DNA of 24,581 nucleotides from Rhodobacter sp. (GTDB taxonomy: Bacteria > Pseudomonadota > Alphaproteobacteria > Rhodobacterales > Rhodobacteraceae), in contig PNNE01000317.1 in NCBI GenBank assembly GCA_013824055.1, positions 1 through 24,581 on the forward strand. The letters are read 5' to 3'. This document shows, piece after piece, positions 1 to 7,634 of this stretch. A program made the position numbers and the translations under genes. A model generated the notes under the pieces. It was given only the letters and a program-made list of their open reading frames with translations. It was not told the origin of the DNA and did no database searches. Numbering within the stretch: the first letter of the stretch is position 1; each line of letters opens with the position of its first letter.

Positions 1-63
1 AGTGAACCTCTGAACGAACAGCTGCGCGAGTTGCGCCTGCGCGTCCTGCCGAAGGACGCCTGA
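1..63 (+). CDS. C-terminal end of an unidentified protein (partial)
   Basis: The frame is open from the first base and stops at TGA 61-63, giving only the last 20 residues, which end in LRVLPKDA. Its stop overlaps the ATG of the following DUF1993 gene by one base (TGATG), so the two genes are probably co-transcribed and translationally coupled. The tail is too short to assign to a family. Confidence 0.6.
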   Translation, partial: SEPLNEQLRELRLRVLPKDA

Positions 64-530
64 TGTACCAGGCCTCCGTCCCCGTCTTCCGGCACTACCT
101 CGCCCGCGTCGCGGCGATGGCCGAGAAGGCGGGGCCGGAGGCGCTGGACGCCCGCATCGCCGATGCCTTCCCGGCCGGACAGCAGTTTGCGACGGCGGCT
201 GGCTTCGCCCTGCGCATCGCCTGCCCGCTGGCGGGTCGCGAGGTGCCGGACCTGCCGCAGGCTCTGGGGCCAAGGCTCGCGGTGGCGCGGGCGATGCTGG
301 GGGCGATGACGCCTGCCGACTTCGACGGGGCCGAGACGCGCATCATCCGCCACCAGGCCGGATTTGCCGTGCTGGAGCAGACTGGGGCAGAGTTCCTGCA
401 TCTGTACGGCCTGCCCAACTTCTTCTTCCACCTGACGATGGGTTACGCCGCCCTGCGCGCCGCCGGGCTGCCGCTGGGCAAGGCGGACTTCGACGGGTTC
501 CATTCCTACCCTGCCGATTTCCGCTTCTAG
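63..530 (+). CDS. DUF1993 family protein
   Basis: This 155-residue soluble protein has the length and C-terminal signature of DUF1993: a FLHLYGLPNFFFHLTMGY stretch near residues 112-129 followed by LPLGKADFDG. The same block (LPQFFFHITTAYNILR) recurs in the second DUF1993 protein at 17365-17859, so the two are paralogues. The family is thought to be helical and related to DinB-like four-helix bundles, and no biochemical function is established. The start overlaps the previous stop codon (TGATG), which argues for coupling to the gene entering from the left edge. It has no signal peptide or membrane segment. Assignment to the family is confident; a role cannot be inferred from the neighbours. 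Confidence 0.85.
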   Translation: MYQASVPVFRHYLARVAAMAEKAGPEALDARIADAFPAGQQFATAAGFALRIACPLAGREVPDLPQALGPRLAVARAMLGAMTPADFDGAETRIIRHQAGFAVLEQTGAEFLHLYGLPNFFFHLTMGYAALRAAGLPLGKADFDGFHSYPADFRF

Positions 531-593
531 CCAGTGGCTTGCGTCGGCTGGCCCGCGGGCCTAGCCTTGCCCAGGGGCTGGGGAGGATGCGTG

Positions 594-1308
594 ATGTCGG
601 ATGCAGGTCTGGGAAGGCTGGTTGCAGGCTGGACCCCACCCCGCCGCCCGGATTTCACGGCGCTGGAGGGGCGCTTCGTGCGGCTGGAGCCGCTTGCGGC
701 CGAAGCCCACGCCGTCGAGCTGCACGGGGCCTTTCAGGGACATGACCGCCTTTGGGACTACATGCCCTACGGCCCCTTCACTTCGGCCTCGGCCTATCAC
801 CGCTGGGCGCGGGAAAGGGAAGCGGGCGAGGACCCGCGCTTTGTGGTCCTGCGCGACCGGGCGCGGTCAGGCGGGCGGGATCGCGAGCTACCTGCGGATC
901 ACGCCCGAGGCCGGGTCGATCGAGGTCGGGCATATCTGCATCGCGCCCGCATTGCAGCGCGGTGCGGCCTGGACCGAGGCGATGTTCCTGATGATGGACT
1001 GGGCCTTCAAGGCGGGCTACCGGCGCTACGAATGGAAGTGCAACGCCCTGAACCTGGCCTCGCGCCGGGCGGCGCAGCGGCTGGGGTTCAGCTTCGAGGG
1101 CGTGTTTCGCAACCACATGATCGTCAAGGGACGGAACCGCGATACGGCCTGGTTCAGCGTGATCGACAGCGAGTGGCCGGCCCTGGCCGAGGCCTATGCG
1201 GCCTGGCTGTCGCCGGCGAACTTCGACGCGCGGGGGCAGCAGAGGGAACGGCTGTCCGACCTGACGCGGCTGGTGCGGGCGGCAAGCGACCCGGCGCTGG
1301 ACCGCTGA
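594..1308 (+). pseudogene. GNAT family N-acetyltransferase, frameshifted
   Basis: Two overlapping frames together rebuild one RimJ/RimL-type GNAT acetyltransferase. The N-terminal half starts at ATG 594 (GGGAGG at 581-586) and carries FVRLEPL, WDYMPYGPF and FVVLRDRA. The C-terminal half continues in the +1 frame with GGIASYLRITPEAGSIEVGH, the acetyl-CoA-binding part, then YRRYEWKCNALN, AAQRLGFSFEGVFR and KGRNRDTAW, ending at TGA 1306-1308. The switch falls at about 861-870. Restoring two bases after GCG 861-863 would give the ordinary ATGQAGGIAS. Left as it is, the first frame runs on with unrelated arginine-rich sequence to 1325. The family acetylates amines or protein N-termini, and the substrate is unknown. 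The cause could be a real mutation or a sequencing error. The stop abuts the convergent response-regulator stop with no gap. Confidence 0.8.
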
Positions 1309-1989
1309 TCACGCCAGCGAGCTGAGGGTGGCAAGCCGGTTCTCGATCATGCGGGCCAGTTTGGCGCGGTCAAAGGCGGTGTGGGTCTCTTCCACGGCGG
1401 CCTGCAGCGCGGCATCGCCCGCCGCCCGCGCAAGGCTGCGCAGAAAGCCCTTGGCATAGGTCGGATCCCCTGGAGCGGTGATCAGGCTGGCGGCCCGCAC
1501 AAGGTCATCGCGCAAGGCCAGCGGATCGCCCAGGGGGGCGGGAAGGTCATCGCCCTTTTCGACCGGGCCTGCACCGCTGGCAAGCTGGCGAATCAGCCGC
1601 ACCAGCGCCGCGGCCGAGCCGAGCGGTTTTTCCAGAAACTCTGTCGCACCGGCATCCAGCGCAGCCTCGCGCCCGTCCGGGTCGCCGGACAGGCCAAGGA
1701 CGGGCAGCCCCTCGGCGCTAAGCTCGGCGATCAGGTCCTCGCCCCTGCCATCGGGCAGGCCAAGGTCGACAATGGCCAGGTCGGGGCGGCGGAAGGCCAG
1801 GTGAAGGCGAGCGATCTCAAGGCTTTCGGCGCGCCGAAGCCGTGCCCCGGCGCGTTGCAGGATCAGCCGCAGCGCATCGCAGGTGAACCGGCTGTCATCG
1901 ACGATCAGCAGCGACAGGCCCTGCAATGGCAGGTGGCCCCGGCCTTGCAACGGGGGCTGCGGCACCTTCGGATCGGGCAGAAACGGCAT
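1309..1989 (-). CDS. response regulator with receiver domain and a helical C-terminal region
   Basis: This 226-residue cytoplasmic protein has a CheY-like receiver domain at about residues 25-138. The acidic pair is D31-D32 (IVDDSRF), the predicted phosphorylated aspartate is D75 (AIVDLGLPDG), the conserved Ser/Thr position is S101 (GLSGD) and the lysine is K121 (EKP). The remaining 85 residues have no DNA-binding helix-turn-helix or output enzyme that I recognise. They look helical and could be a small interaction or Hpt-like segment, but no clear Hpt histidine motif is visible. ATG 1989 is preferred because GAGG lies six bases upstream. ATG 2001 in the same frame is also possible. No sensor kinase is adjacent. 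The gene is divergent from mce. Confidence 0.8.
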   Translation of the reverse strand: MPFLPDPKVPQPPLQGRGHLPLQGLSLLIVDDSRFTCDALRLILQRAGARLRRAESLEIARLHLAFRRPDLAIVDLGLPDGRGEDLIAELSAEGLPVLGLSGDPDGREAALDAGATEFLEKPLGSAAALVRLIRQLASGAGPVEKGDDLPAPLGDPLALRDDLVRAASLITAPGDPTYAKGFLRSLARAAGDAALQAAVEETHTAFDRAKLARMIENRLATLSSLA

Positions 1990-2067
1990 GGGCGACCTCA
2001 TCTTCGTCCAGCGAGTTTTCGCTGATCGCCGTAAAGTCCGGGTTAACGCCTGCGACCCTTGAGCCAC

Positions 2068-2096
2068 TTGCATGATCGAAGGCCGGACCGCATAAG
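2068..2096 (+). promoter_or_regulatory. candidate sigma70-type promoter for mce
   Basis: TTGCAT (2068-2073) and CATAAG (2091-2096) are separated by 17 bases. This would place the transcript start near 2103 and leave a short leader containing the CGGAGG ribosome site. The -35 match is poor (3 of 6) and the -10 match is 4 of 6, so this is only a candidate. Confidence 0.3.
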
Positions 2097-2121
2097 CGGC
2101 GGCATCAGCCCGGAGGACCCC

Positions 2122-2522
<401 letters not shown>

Positions 2523-2526
<4 letters not shown>

Positions 2527-2792
2527 CAATCACTGCGGCGCTGGTCCTTTATGCGGTCACCTGGTTCATGACGCTGTTCTGCGTCCTGCCCTATCGCACT
2601 GTCTCGCAGGACGAGGCGAACCACATCGAGCCGGGCACCCCGCCGGGGGCTCCGGCCGGTGACGTGATGCGGCGCAAGGCCTGGGTCACGACGCTGATCG
2701 CGACGCCGATCTGGGTGGTGATCGCGGGGGTGATTCTGTCCGGGTGGATCACGATCGAACACCTGGACTGGTTCGGCCGGATGACGCCCTGA
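2523..2792 (+). CDS. DUF1467 family small membrane protein
   Basis: This 89-residue inner-membrane protein has two predicted helices, residues 5-22 and 54-76, joined by a polar loop containing LPYRTVSQDEANHIEPGTPP. That loop and the VTWFMTLFCVLP start are characteristic of DUF1467, a family I associate with alphaproteobacteria. Function is unknown. The start codon overlaps the mce stop (ATGA at 2523-2526), so the two are translationally coupled. Coupling does not show a role in methylmalonyl-CoA metabolism. Transcription probably ends at the palindrome pair that starts 14 bases after the stop. Confidence 0.85.
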
Positions 2793-2805
2793 CGGGGCGG
2801 CGGGT

Positions 2806-2851
2806 CAAAATCCTTCGAAGGATTTTGGCAAATCTTTTCGAAAAGATTTGC
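2806..2851. repeat. paired perfect palindromes, copy 1 (probable bidirectional terminator)
   Basis: Two adjacent perfect inverted repeats lie here. The first is a 22-bp palindrome at 2806-2827 with half-site CAAAATCCTTC. The second is a 24-bp palindrome at 2828-2851 with half-site GCAAATCTTTTC. Both centre on TTCGAA and end in A/T runs on both strands. They sit between the convergent DUF1467 and EI24 genes, where a two-way terminator is expected. The same pair recurs at 6315-6359. Their AT-rich composition contrasts with the GC-rich surroundings. Confidence 0.9.
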
Positions 2852-2853
2852 GC

Positions 2854-3549
2854 CTACCGCCCGGCGTTGGCGAGTTTGTGATAAAGGTGCGTGAAGGTCG
2901 CCACGCCCAGAACCGGAATCACCAGGTTCAGGATCGGGATCGACAGCGGCGCGGCCATCAGCGTGCCTGCAGCCCACAGGGTCCAGCGGTTTCGGCGGCA
3001 CATCGCCTTGACCTCCGACGGCGGCAGGCGGCGCAGCGCCACCAGCGAGAAATACTCCCGCCCCAGCAGGAAGCCGTTCAGCGCCCAGAAGACCAGCGGG
3101 ATCGACGGGCCGAGGAAGGGATAGATGAACAGCGCACCGATGTTCACCGCCAGCACCAGGCCTAGAAAGTTGACGGACTGGCGCAGGCTTTCGCCAAAGC
3201 TCAGGGGCGTGGCGGCGGGCAGCTGCGGGTAGTGCCGGTCCTCGACGGCATCGGCCACGTCTTCCAGGAACAGCCCGGTGAAGGCCGAGGCGACGGGGAC
3301 CATCAGGAAGACCGACAGCCCGATCATGAACAGAACCGAGGTCCAGCCCAGCAGCGTGTCCATGCCTGTCACCGGGCCGATCACCGGCAGGTCGATCTGG
3401 TCGGGCGACAGCCACCAGACCAGCTGCAGGAACAGCGCATAGGCCACAAACAGCAGCGCCAGGGCGAGGAGGACGCCCTGGATCACCACGCGGCGGAAGC
3501 GGCGGTCGCCCAACTGACCCAGCGCCCTGAAGAAGGCCGCGAAGATCAT
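2854..3549 (-). CDS. EI24/CysZ-like integral membrane protein
   Basis: This 231-residue polytopic inner-membrane protein has hydrophobic segments at about residues 21-46, 65-93, 125-165 and 190-222. The GREYFSLVALRRL motif at 163-175, together with the NFLGLVLAVN and FLGPSIPLVFWALNGFLLGREYF arrangement, matches the EI24 family. That family includes the sulfate permease CysZ and many uncharacterised relatives. No sulfate-assimilation genes are nearby, so a transport role cannot be claimed. The start ATG 3549 overlaps the stop of the upstream nitroreductase (ATGA), so the two form an operon. The stop lies immediately beside the palindrome pair 2806-2851. Confidence 0.8.
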   Translation of the reverse strand: MIFAAFFRALGQLGDRRFRRVVIQGVLLALALLFVAYALFLQLVWWLSPDQIDLPVIGPVTGMDTLLGWTSVLFMIGLSVFLMVPVASAFTGLFLEDVADAVEDRHYPQLPAATPLSFGESLRQSVNFLGLVLAVNIGALFIYPFLGPSIPLVFWALNGFLLGREYFSLVALRRLPPSEVKAMCRRNRWTLWAAGTLMAAPLSIPILNLVIPVLGVATFTHLYHKLANAGR

Positions 3550-4124
3550 GCGTCGACCCAGGTGACGATGCGCGAGAGGTCAGGCCGGGGCCGGTCGGGT
3601 CCATCCTCGGGCGGGGTGGCGATATGGACGATGCCGGCGACGCTTTCGCCTGCGCTGCAGCCAAAGGCGCGGGCGGCAAAGGTCGCGTCATGCGCAGGCC
3701 AGCCGGTCAGCCATGCCGCACCCCAGCCTGCGGCCTCGGCGGCATTGACGATGCCAAGGCAAAGCGCGCCAGCCGAGAGGAGCTGCTCGGTCGCCGGGAT
3801 CTTGGGCGATGGCCTGGGCGAGGCGATCACCACGACGGCCAGTTTGCCCTGGTCATACTGCCCGCGGCCCTTGGCGATCATCTCGTCATCGCCGCCAAGT
3901 TCGCGCGCGCGGGCCTCGGCCAGGTCGGCCAGGCGCTTGAACGCGGCCCCTTGCACCACGACCATCCGCCAGGGCTCCAGCTTGCCATGATCGGGGACGC
4001 GGGTGGCGGCGGTCAGGATTTCCTCCAGCTGGTCGCAGGTCGGAACCGGCAACGAGAACAGCTTCGCCGGGCGTGAGCGGCGGGATTTCAGGAAGGCGAG
4101 AGCGGCATCGTTGCGGGCGGGCAT
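3546..4124 (-). CDS. nitroreductase family protein (YdjA/RutE-like)
   Basis: This 192-residue FMN-dependent oxidoreductase matches the small single-domain nitroreductase family, which reduces nitro or quinone-like compounds or enoyl substrates with NAD(P)H. Visible landmarks are FLKSRRSRPAKLF (11-23) with the flavin-phosphate-binding Arg/Ser region, AATRVPDHGKLEPWRMVVV (39-57), and GWGAAWLTGWPAHD (133-146) near the flavin. ATG 4124 is chosen because AGG lies about eight bases upstream. The in-frame ATG 4142 has no evident ribosome site and would add MKPGPA. The gene is first in a coupled pair with the EI24-like membrane protein. The physiological substrate is not predictable. Confidence 0.85.
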   Translation of the reverse strand: MPARNDAALAFLKSRRSRPAKLFSLPVPTCDQLEEILTAATRVPDHGKLEPWRMVVVQGAAFKRLADLAEARARELGGDDEMIAKGRGQYDQGKLAVVVIASPRPSPKIPATEQLLSAGALCLGIVNAAEAAGWGAAWLTGWPAHDATFAARAFGCSAGESVAGIVHIATPPEDGPDRPRPDLSRIVTWVDA

Positions 4125-4172
4125 TGCGGGACCTGGTTTCATCTGTCGAGCCGAAGCTTAGGGCGGTTGTCG

Positions 4173-4213
4173 GTCGGGCGCCAGTCGGGCAGGTGCCAGT
4201 CGGGCGGGCGCCA
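4173..4213 (+). repeat. short imperfect tandem repeat in intergenic region
   Basis: Three units beginning GTCGGGC and ending GCCA follow one another: 11 bases (4173-4183), 15 bases (4184-4198) and 15 bases (4199-4213). A degenerate start (GTTACCGGG) follows. The repeat lies between the divergent nitroreductase and nuclease genes. No function is evident. Confidence 0.7.
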
Positions 4214-4301
4214 GTTACCGGGCAGCATCGGATTGTCACATGTCGTGCCGGCGTCCCGTGCTAGTCTGACCGCATTTCAACGGCCCTTTCCGGTGTACCC
4301 C

Positions 4302-5147
4302 ATGTCCGACAATTCAAGCCTGCTGCCGGTTTCCGCCCCCATCGCGCATTTTCTGGAGTTCTTCTGCCTGTTCGGCCCGCCTGCCAATGCGCAGACGAAC
4401 CCTCCCGTGCAGATCATCGTCAACCACGGTTTTGCGCTGGGCTTTTGCCCTGACCGGGGCCAACCGCTCTGGGCGGCCTACCAGGTCGCGGCGGCAGTGC
4501 GCGACCTGGACTTCCAGCGGCCCGAGTTCTTCCACGACGACCCCCGCCTGCCCGAGGCCTGGCGCATCGGGTCGCAGGGCTTTGGACGCGTGGCGGGGCA
4601 GAGCTATGACCGGGGGCACATGGTGCCCAATTTTGCGATCAACACCCAGTTCGGCCGGGTGGCGCAGTTCGAGACCTTCCTGATGTCGAACATCGTGCCC
4701 CAGCGCAGCCCGATGAACCGGGGCATCTGGAAGAACCTGGAACACGGGATCGTCAAGTCCTACGCGCCGATGCGCAAGCATGTCTGGGTGATGACCGGCC
4801 CGGTCTTCGGGGCGGACCCGCCGCTGATCCAACGGAGATCCGGCAAGCTGATCCCGGTGCCCGAGGCCCTGTTCCTGATCATCGCCGAGCCCGAGCGCTA
4901 TCCCTTCGACGCGCCGGGCAACCTGAACATCCTGGCGCTGCTGATCCCGCAAGAGCATCCCTCGACCAAGCCTGAAACCGCGCCGATCTCGTCCTTGCCC
5001 GGGATCGAGGCGCGGACCGGGCTGACCTTCTTCCCCAGGCTGTCGGCGCGGGACAAGGCCAGGCTCGTGCTGCACACCAGTCCCAGCGTCTGGCCCTTCG
5101 AGGCGATCACGCCTGGCAACAGCGACGTGCCGGTGCCCGAGGGCTAA
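4302..5147 (+). CDS. DNA/RNA non-specific endonuclease (NUC, DRGH family)
   Basis: This 281-residue protein belongs to the Serratia-nuclease/EndoG superfamily, which cleaves DNA and RNA using one Mg2+ ion and a catalytic histidine. The signature SYDRGHMVPN is at 101-110, with H106 as general base. It is followed by SNIVPQRSPMNRGIWKNLE (129-147), where N139 and E147 align with the metal-site Asn and following Glu of Serratia nuclease. The N-terminus contains a hydrophobic stretch (FLEFFCLFGPPANAQ, 18-31) that ends in an Ala-x-Ala-like site. It lacks an early positive charge, so export is possible but unproven. No inhibitor gene is adjacent. Start ATG 4302 lacks a strong ribosome site. Its stop overlaps the stop of the convergent HDAC-family gene. 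Confidence 0.9.
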   Translation: MSDNSSLLPVSAPIAHFLEFFCLFGPPANAQTNPPVQIIVNHGFALGFCPDRGQPLWAAYQVAAAVRDLDFQRPEFFHDDPRLPEAWRIGSQGFGRVAGQSYDRGHMVPNFAINTQFGRVAQFETFLMSNIVPQRSPMNRGIWKNLEHGIVKSYAPMRKHVWVMTGPVFGADPPLIQRRSGKLIPVPEALFLIIAEPERYPFDAPGNLNILALLIPQEHPSTKPETAPISSLPGIEARTGLTFFPRLSARDKARLVLHTSPSVWPFEAITPGNSDVPVPEG

Positions 5148-6247
5148 AGACCAAGCGCCACTGCCGCCTCGTCGATCCAGCCCTTCACGAAGGCGTCGAA
5201 GCGCGCGTCGGGCTGGCGTCTGGCCAGAGTGGCCGCCAGGGGGTCGGCGGCAGTGACCGGCGCGCCGGACAGCTCTTCCAGCACGGCATGGCCGCAGAAG
5301 GGGACGTAGACCTCGGAATAGCCGCCCTCGTGGACCAGGGTCAGGCGGCCGCCGCACAGCCGGTCGGCGGCGTCCATCACTCTTCGGGTGAGGGCGCGGA
5401 ACGTGTCGGCGGTGCACAGCATCCGGCCCAGCGGATCGACGGCTGCGGCATCGAAGCCGCAGGCAACGACGATCGCCTCGGGCCGGAAACGGTCAAGCGC
5501 GGGCAGGACCACCCGTTCCATCGCATGAAGGTAGCTTGCGTGCCCGGTGCCGGGGGGCAAGGGCAGGTTCAGGTTCGCACCCTGCGCATCGGGTCCGCCC
5601 CGCGCCTCGACCCCGCCGGTGTCGAGCGGATAGTTCCTTTCCTGGTGCAGGCTGATCGCCAGGACCTCGGGGTCGTCCCAGAAGATCGCCTCGGTCCCGT
5701 TGCCGTGGTGGACGTCCCAGTCGATCACGGCGACACGGCGGACCAGCCCCTCGGCCTGGGCAGCGCGGATGGCGATGGCGATGTTGTTCATCAGGCAGAA
5801 GCCGTTCGGGAAATCACTGGTGCAATGATGGCCCGGCGGGCGCGAGAGGGCATAGGCGTTGCGCACCTCGCCGGTCAGAACCGCCCGCAGGGCGGCGGTG
5901 GCCAGACCTGCCGAAAGCGCCGCAATCTCGTAGCCCCCTGCGCCAAAGGGCGTGCGCAGGCCCAGTTCGCCCCCACCGGCATCCGACATGGCCTTGAAGG
6001 CCGAGAGATAGCTTTCGGGATGGACGCGGAGAAGGTCCGCCTGTGTCGCCGCCTCGGCGCCCCGCATCGACAGGTGCCGGGTCAGGCCGGTGACCTCGAT
6101 CAGGTTGCGCAGGCGGCGCTTGGTCTCGGGGTTCTCGGGCAAGCCGCCCGGAATCGGCTGGACCAGGCCCGCGACCGGAAGCGTGAAGGCATAGTTGCCG
6201 CCGCCATGCCAGAAGCAGCGTTCGTCCGAGAAGAAGGCAGTGGTCAT
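5144..6247 (-). CDS. histone deacetylase family protein (class II HDAC / acetylpolyamine amidohydrolase type)
   Basis: This 367-residue zinc hydrolase is of the arginase-deacetylase fold. In bacteria these remove acetyl groups from polyamines, small amides or proteins. The catalytic parts are complete: RPPGHHC (137-142, the paired histidines H140-H141), DWDVHHGNGT (176-185, zinc ligands D178 and H180), GFDAAAVDPLGRM (264-276, third ligand D266) and EGGYSEVY (307-314, transition-state tyrosine Y310). ATG 6247 is supported by GGGAG six bases upstream. The substrate is not predictable from the neighbours. The stop (TAG) shares bases 5145-5146 with the nuclease stop, leaving no room for a terminator between the convergent genes, so transcripts from one probably run antisense into the other. 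Confidence 0.92.
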   Translation of the reverse strand: MTTAFFSDERCFWHGGGNYAFTLPVAGLVQPIPGGLPENPETKRRLRNLIEVTGLTRHLSMRGAEAATQADLLRVHPESYLSAFKAMSDAGGGELGLRTPFGAGGYEIAALSAGLATAALRAVLTGEVRNAYALSRPPGHHCTSDFPNGFCLMNNIAIAIRAAQAEGLVRRVAVIDWDVHHGNGTEAIFWDDPEVLAISLHQERNYPLDTGGVEARGGPDAQGANLNLPLPPGTGHASYLHAMERVVLPALDRFRPEAIVVACGFDAAAVDPLGRMLCTADTFRALTRRVMDAADRLCGGRLTLVHEGGYSEVYVPFCGHAVLEELSGAPVTAADPLAATLARRQPDARFDAFVKGWIDEAAVALGL

Positions 6248-6314
6248 GGGCGTCTCCCTTTGGGTCAAGACTGGGGGCGGCGGCGGAGAGCGGCCAGACG
6301 GCTGGACCGGGCGA

Positions 6315-6359
6315 CAAAATCCTTCGAAGGATTTTGCAAATCTTTTCGAAAAGATTTGC
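6315..6359. repeat. paired perfect palindromes, copy 2
   Basis: This is the same pair as at 2806-2851: a 22-bp palindrome at 6315-6336 (half-site CAAAATCCTTC) and a 24-bp palindrome at 6336-6359 (half-site GCAAATCTTTTC). The G at 6336 is shared, so this copy is one base shorter. It lies in the 255-bp gap between the small acidic protein gene and the HDAC-family gene, both on the minus strand. It may terminate transcripts of the former. The rest of that gap holds nothing I recognise. Confidence 0.9.
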
Positions 6360-6502
6360 CCTTGCCCCAACCTGCGCCCCAACCTGCGCGCCAGGTTTTC
6401 AACCGGGGATGGGCGACCCTTCCCGGCCAGGTGCCACCATCGCGATCCGCGTGAGGCCGAACGCCCCAGGCAGGACAGTCTGTCCGGCTGGACTGGCGCC
6501 GG

Positions 6503-6745
6503 TCACGTGGCCTTGCGCTCCAGCCGGTAGCTGCCTTCGGGCAGGTTCAGCGCCGCGGCAAGGTCGCGCAGCTGGGTCGTCGAGAAGGTGATGCGCAGCA
6601 CCTCGTCCGTCTGGGGATCGACCTGTTCAAGCGTGACGCAATCCTCGAAGGCATTGATCACGATGTCTTCCAGCAGGGGAGCATCCTCGCCCTCGTCGAC
6701 CAGGGTGATGACCGTTGCGTCGAATTCGTGCTCGATGGTGAACAT
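6503..6745 (-). CDS. small acidic conserved hypothetical protein
   Basis: This 80-residue protein has no signal peptide, no membrane segment and no cysteine cluster. It has a single cysteine, C35. It is strongly acidic through the first 50 residues (EHEFDATVITLVDEGEDAP, NAFEDCVTLEQVDPQTDE) and predicted to be mostly beta-strand, with a basic tail (YRLERKAT). I do not recognise the family. The start ATG 6745 is divergent from the M48 lipoprotein gene across a 115-bp gap. Reading-frame quality and a clean position between flanking genes support it as real. No function is inferred. Confidence 0.65.
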   Translation of the reverse strand: MFTIEHEFDATVITLVDEGEDAPLLEDIVINAFEDCVTLEQVDPQTDEVLRITFSTTQLRDLAAALNLPEGSYRLERKAT

Positions 6746-6860
6746 GATCGCAAGCTAGCCCCAAGGTCGGCCCGCTGCAAGCATGACGCTTGCGTGAGCC
6801 ACCCTTTCCCCCGCTTGTCGATTTGCTACCCTTGGCGAAATCCGGTCGAGGTTCCCCCCC

Positions 6861-7568
6861 ATGCGTCTTCCCCTGCTTGCCGTCCTGCTTCTGGCCCTGG
6901 GCGGCTGCGTCGCAAGCTATCCCGCGCCTCCGGCCCTGCCGCCTGCCCCCGCCGGGCAGGTCCAGCCCGCCCGCGCGGCGGCCGAGACCTTCCTGACCGT
7001 GCTCGGCCGGGTCGAACCCGTGGCAGAAAGCTTCTGCCGTCAGCGCAGCGTGGCGGCGAACTGCGACTTCCGCATCGTGGTGGACGACCGGCCGGGCCAG
7101 CCGCCGAACGCCTTCCAGACGCTGGACCGGACAGGTCGCCCGGTCATCGGCTTCACTCTGGCGCTGATCGCCGATGCGCGGAACCCCGACGAGCTGGCCT
7201 TCGTCCTGGGCCACGAGGCGGCACATCACATCGCGGGCCACATCCCCAAGCGCAATGACCAGGCGCTGTCCGGTGCGCTTTTGGCGGGGGTGCTTGCGCA
7301 GGCCAGCGGGCTGTCCCCGGACGAGATCCGTGCAGCGCAGAACATGGGGGCCGAGGTGGCGGCGCGCAGCTATTCCAAGGAGTTCGAGCTGGAGGCCGAC
7401 GCGCTGGGCGCCGAGATCGCCTTTGCCGCCGGTTATGATCCGGTGCGCGGGTCCGGCTTCTTCGACCGGCTGCCGGACCCCGGCGACAAGTTCCTGGGCA
7501 GCCATCCCCCGAACGCGCAGCGCAAGGCGCTGGTGGTGGCGACGGTGCGGCGGTTGCAGGGGTCTTGA
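6861..7568 (+). CDS. M48 family metallopeptidase, predicted lipoprotein
   Basis: This 235-residue zinc protease is predicted to be attached to the periplasmic face by lipidation. The signal sequence MRLPLLAVLLLALGGC ends in a lipobox (LGGC) with C16 as lipid-bearing residue. A proline/alanine-rich linker (20-40) follows. The catalytic motif is HEAAH (118-122), and the third zinc ligand is likely E178 in FELEADALG (175-183). The late SHPPNAQRK segment is typical of M48 (BepA/LoiP-like) enzymes. Relatives act in envelope protein quality control, and that role is inferred here. The coding sequence ends inside the FNR-like box that precedes the next gene. The start is preceded by GAGG and a C-run, a weak ribosome site. 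Confidence 0.9.
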   Translation: MRLPLLAVLLLALGGCVASYPAPPALPPAPAGQVQPARAAAETFLTVLGRVEPVAESFCRQRSVAANCDFRIVVDDRPGQPPNAFQTLDRTGRPVIGFTLALIADARNPDELAFVLGHEAAHHIAGHIPKRNDQALSGALLAGVLAQASGLSPDEIRAAQNMGAEVAARSYSKEFELEADALGAEIAFAAGYDPVRGSGFFDRLPDPGDKFLGSHPPNAQRKALVVATVRRLQGS

Positions 7569-7578
7569 TCTGGGTCAA
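7565..7578. promoter_or_regulatory. FNR/FnrL-type box
   Basis: TTGATCTGGGTCAA matches the FNR consensus TTGAT-N4-ATCAA at nine of ten defined positions. Its centre, 7571.5, would place a class II (-41.5) transcript start near 7613. That leaves about 22 bases before ATG 7635, enough for the AGGAGG site. It overlaps the stop codon of the upstream protease gene. The -10 region is weak (CATGGT, 7604-7609), as expected for an activated promoter. Confidence 0.55.
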
Positions 7579-7634
7579 TGCGGACCGCTGCGGTCTTGGG
7601 CAGCATGGTCTGGTTCCGACCAGGAGGAGTTGCG

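Noticed and set aside
545..566. GGCT-GGCCCGCGGGCC-AGCC hairpin as terminator of the first DUF1993 gene
   Set aside because: The stem has a bulge and no T-run follows.
4220..4275. Promoter TTGTCA...CTAGTC for the nuclease gene
   Set aside because: Spacing is over 20 bases and the -10 match is poor.
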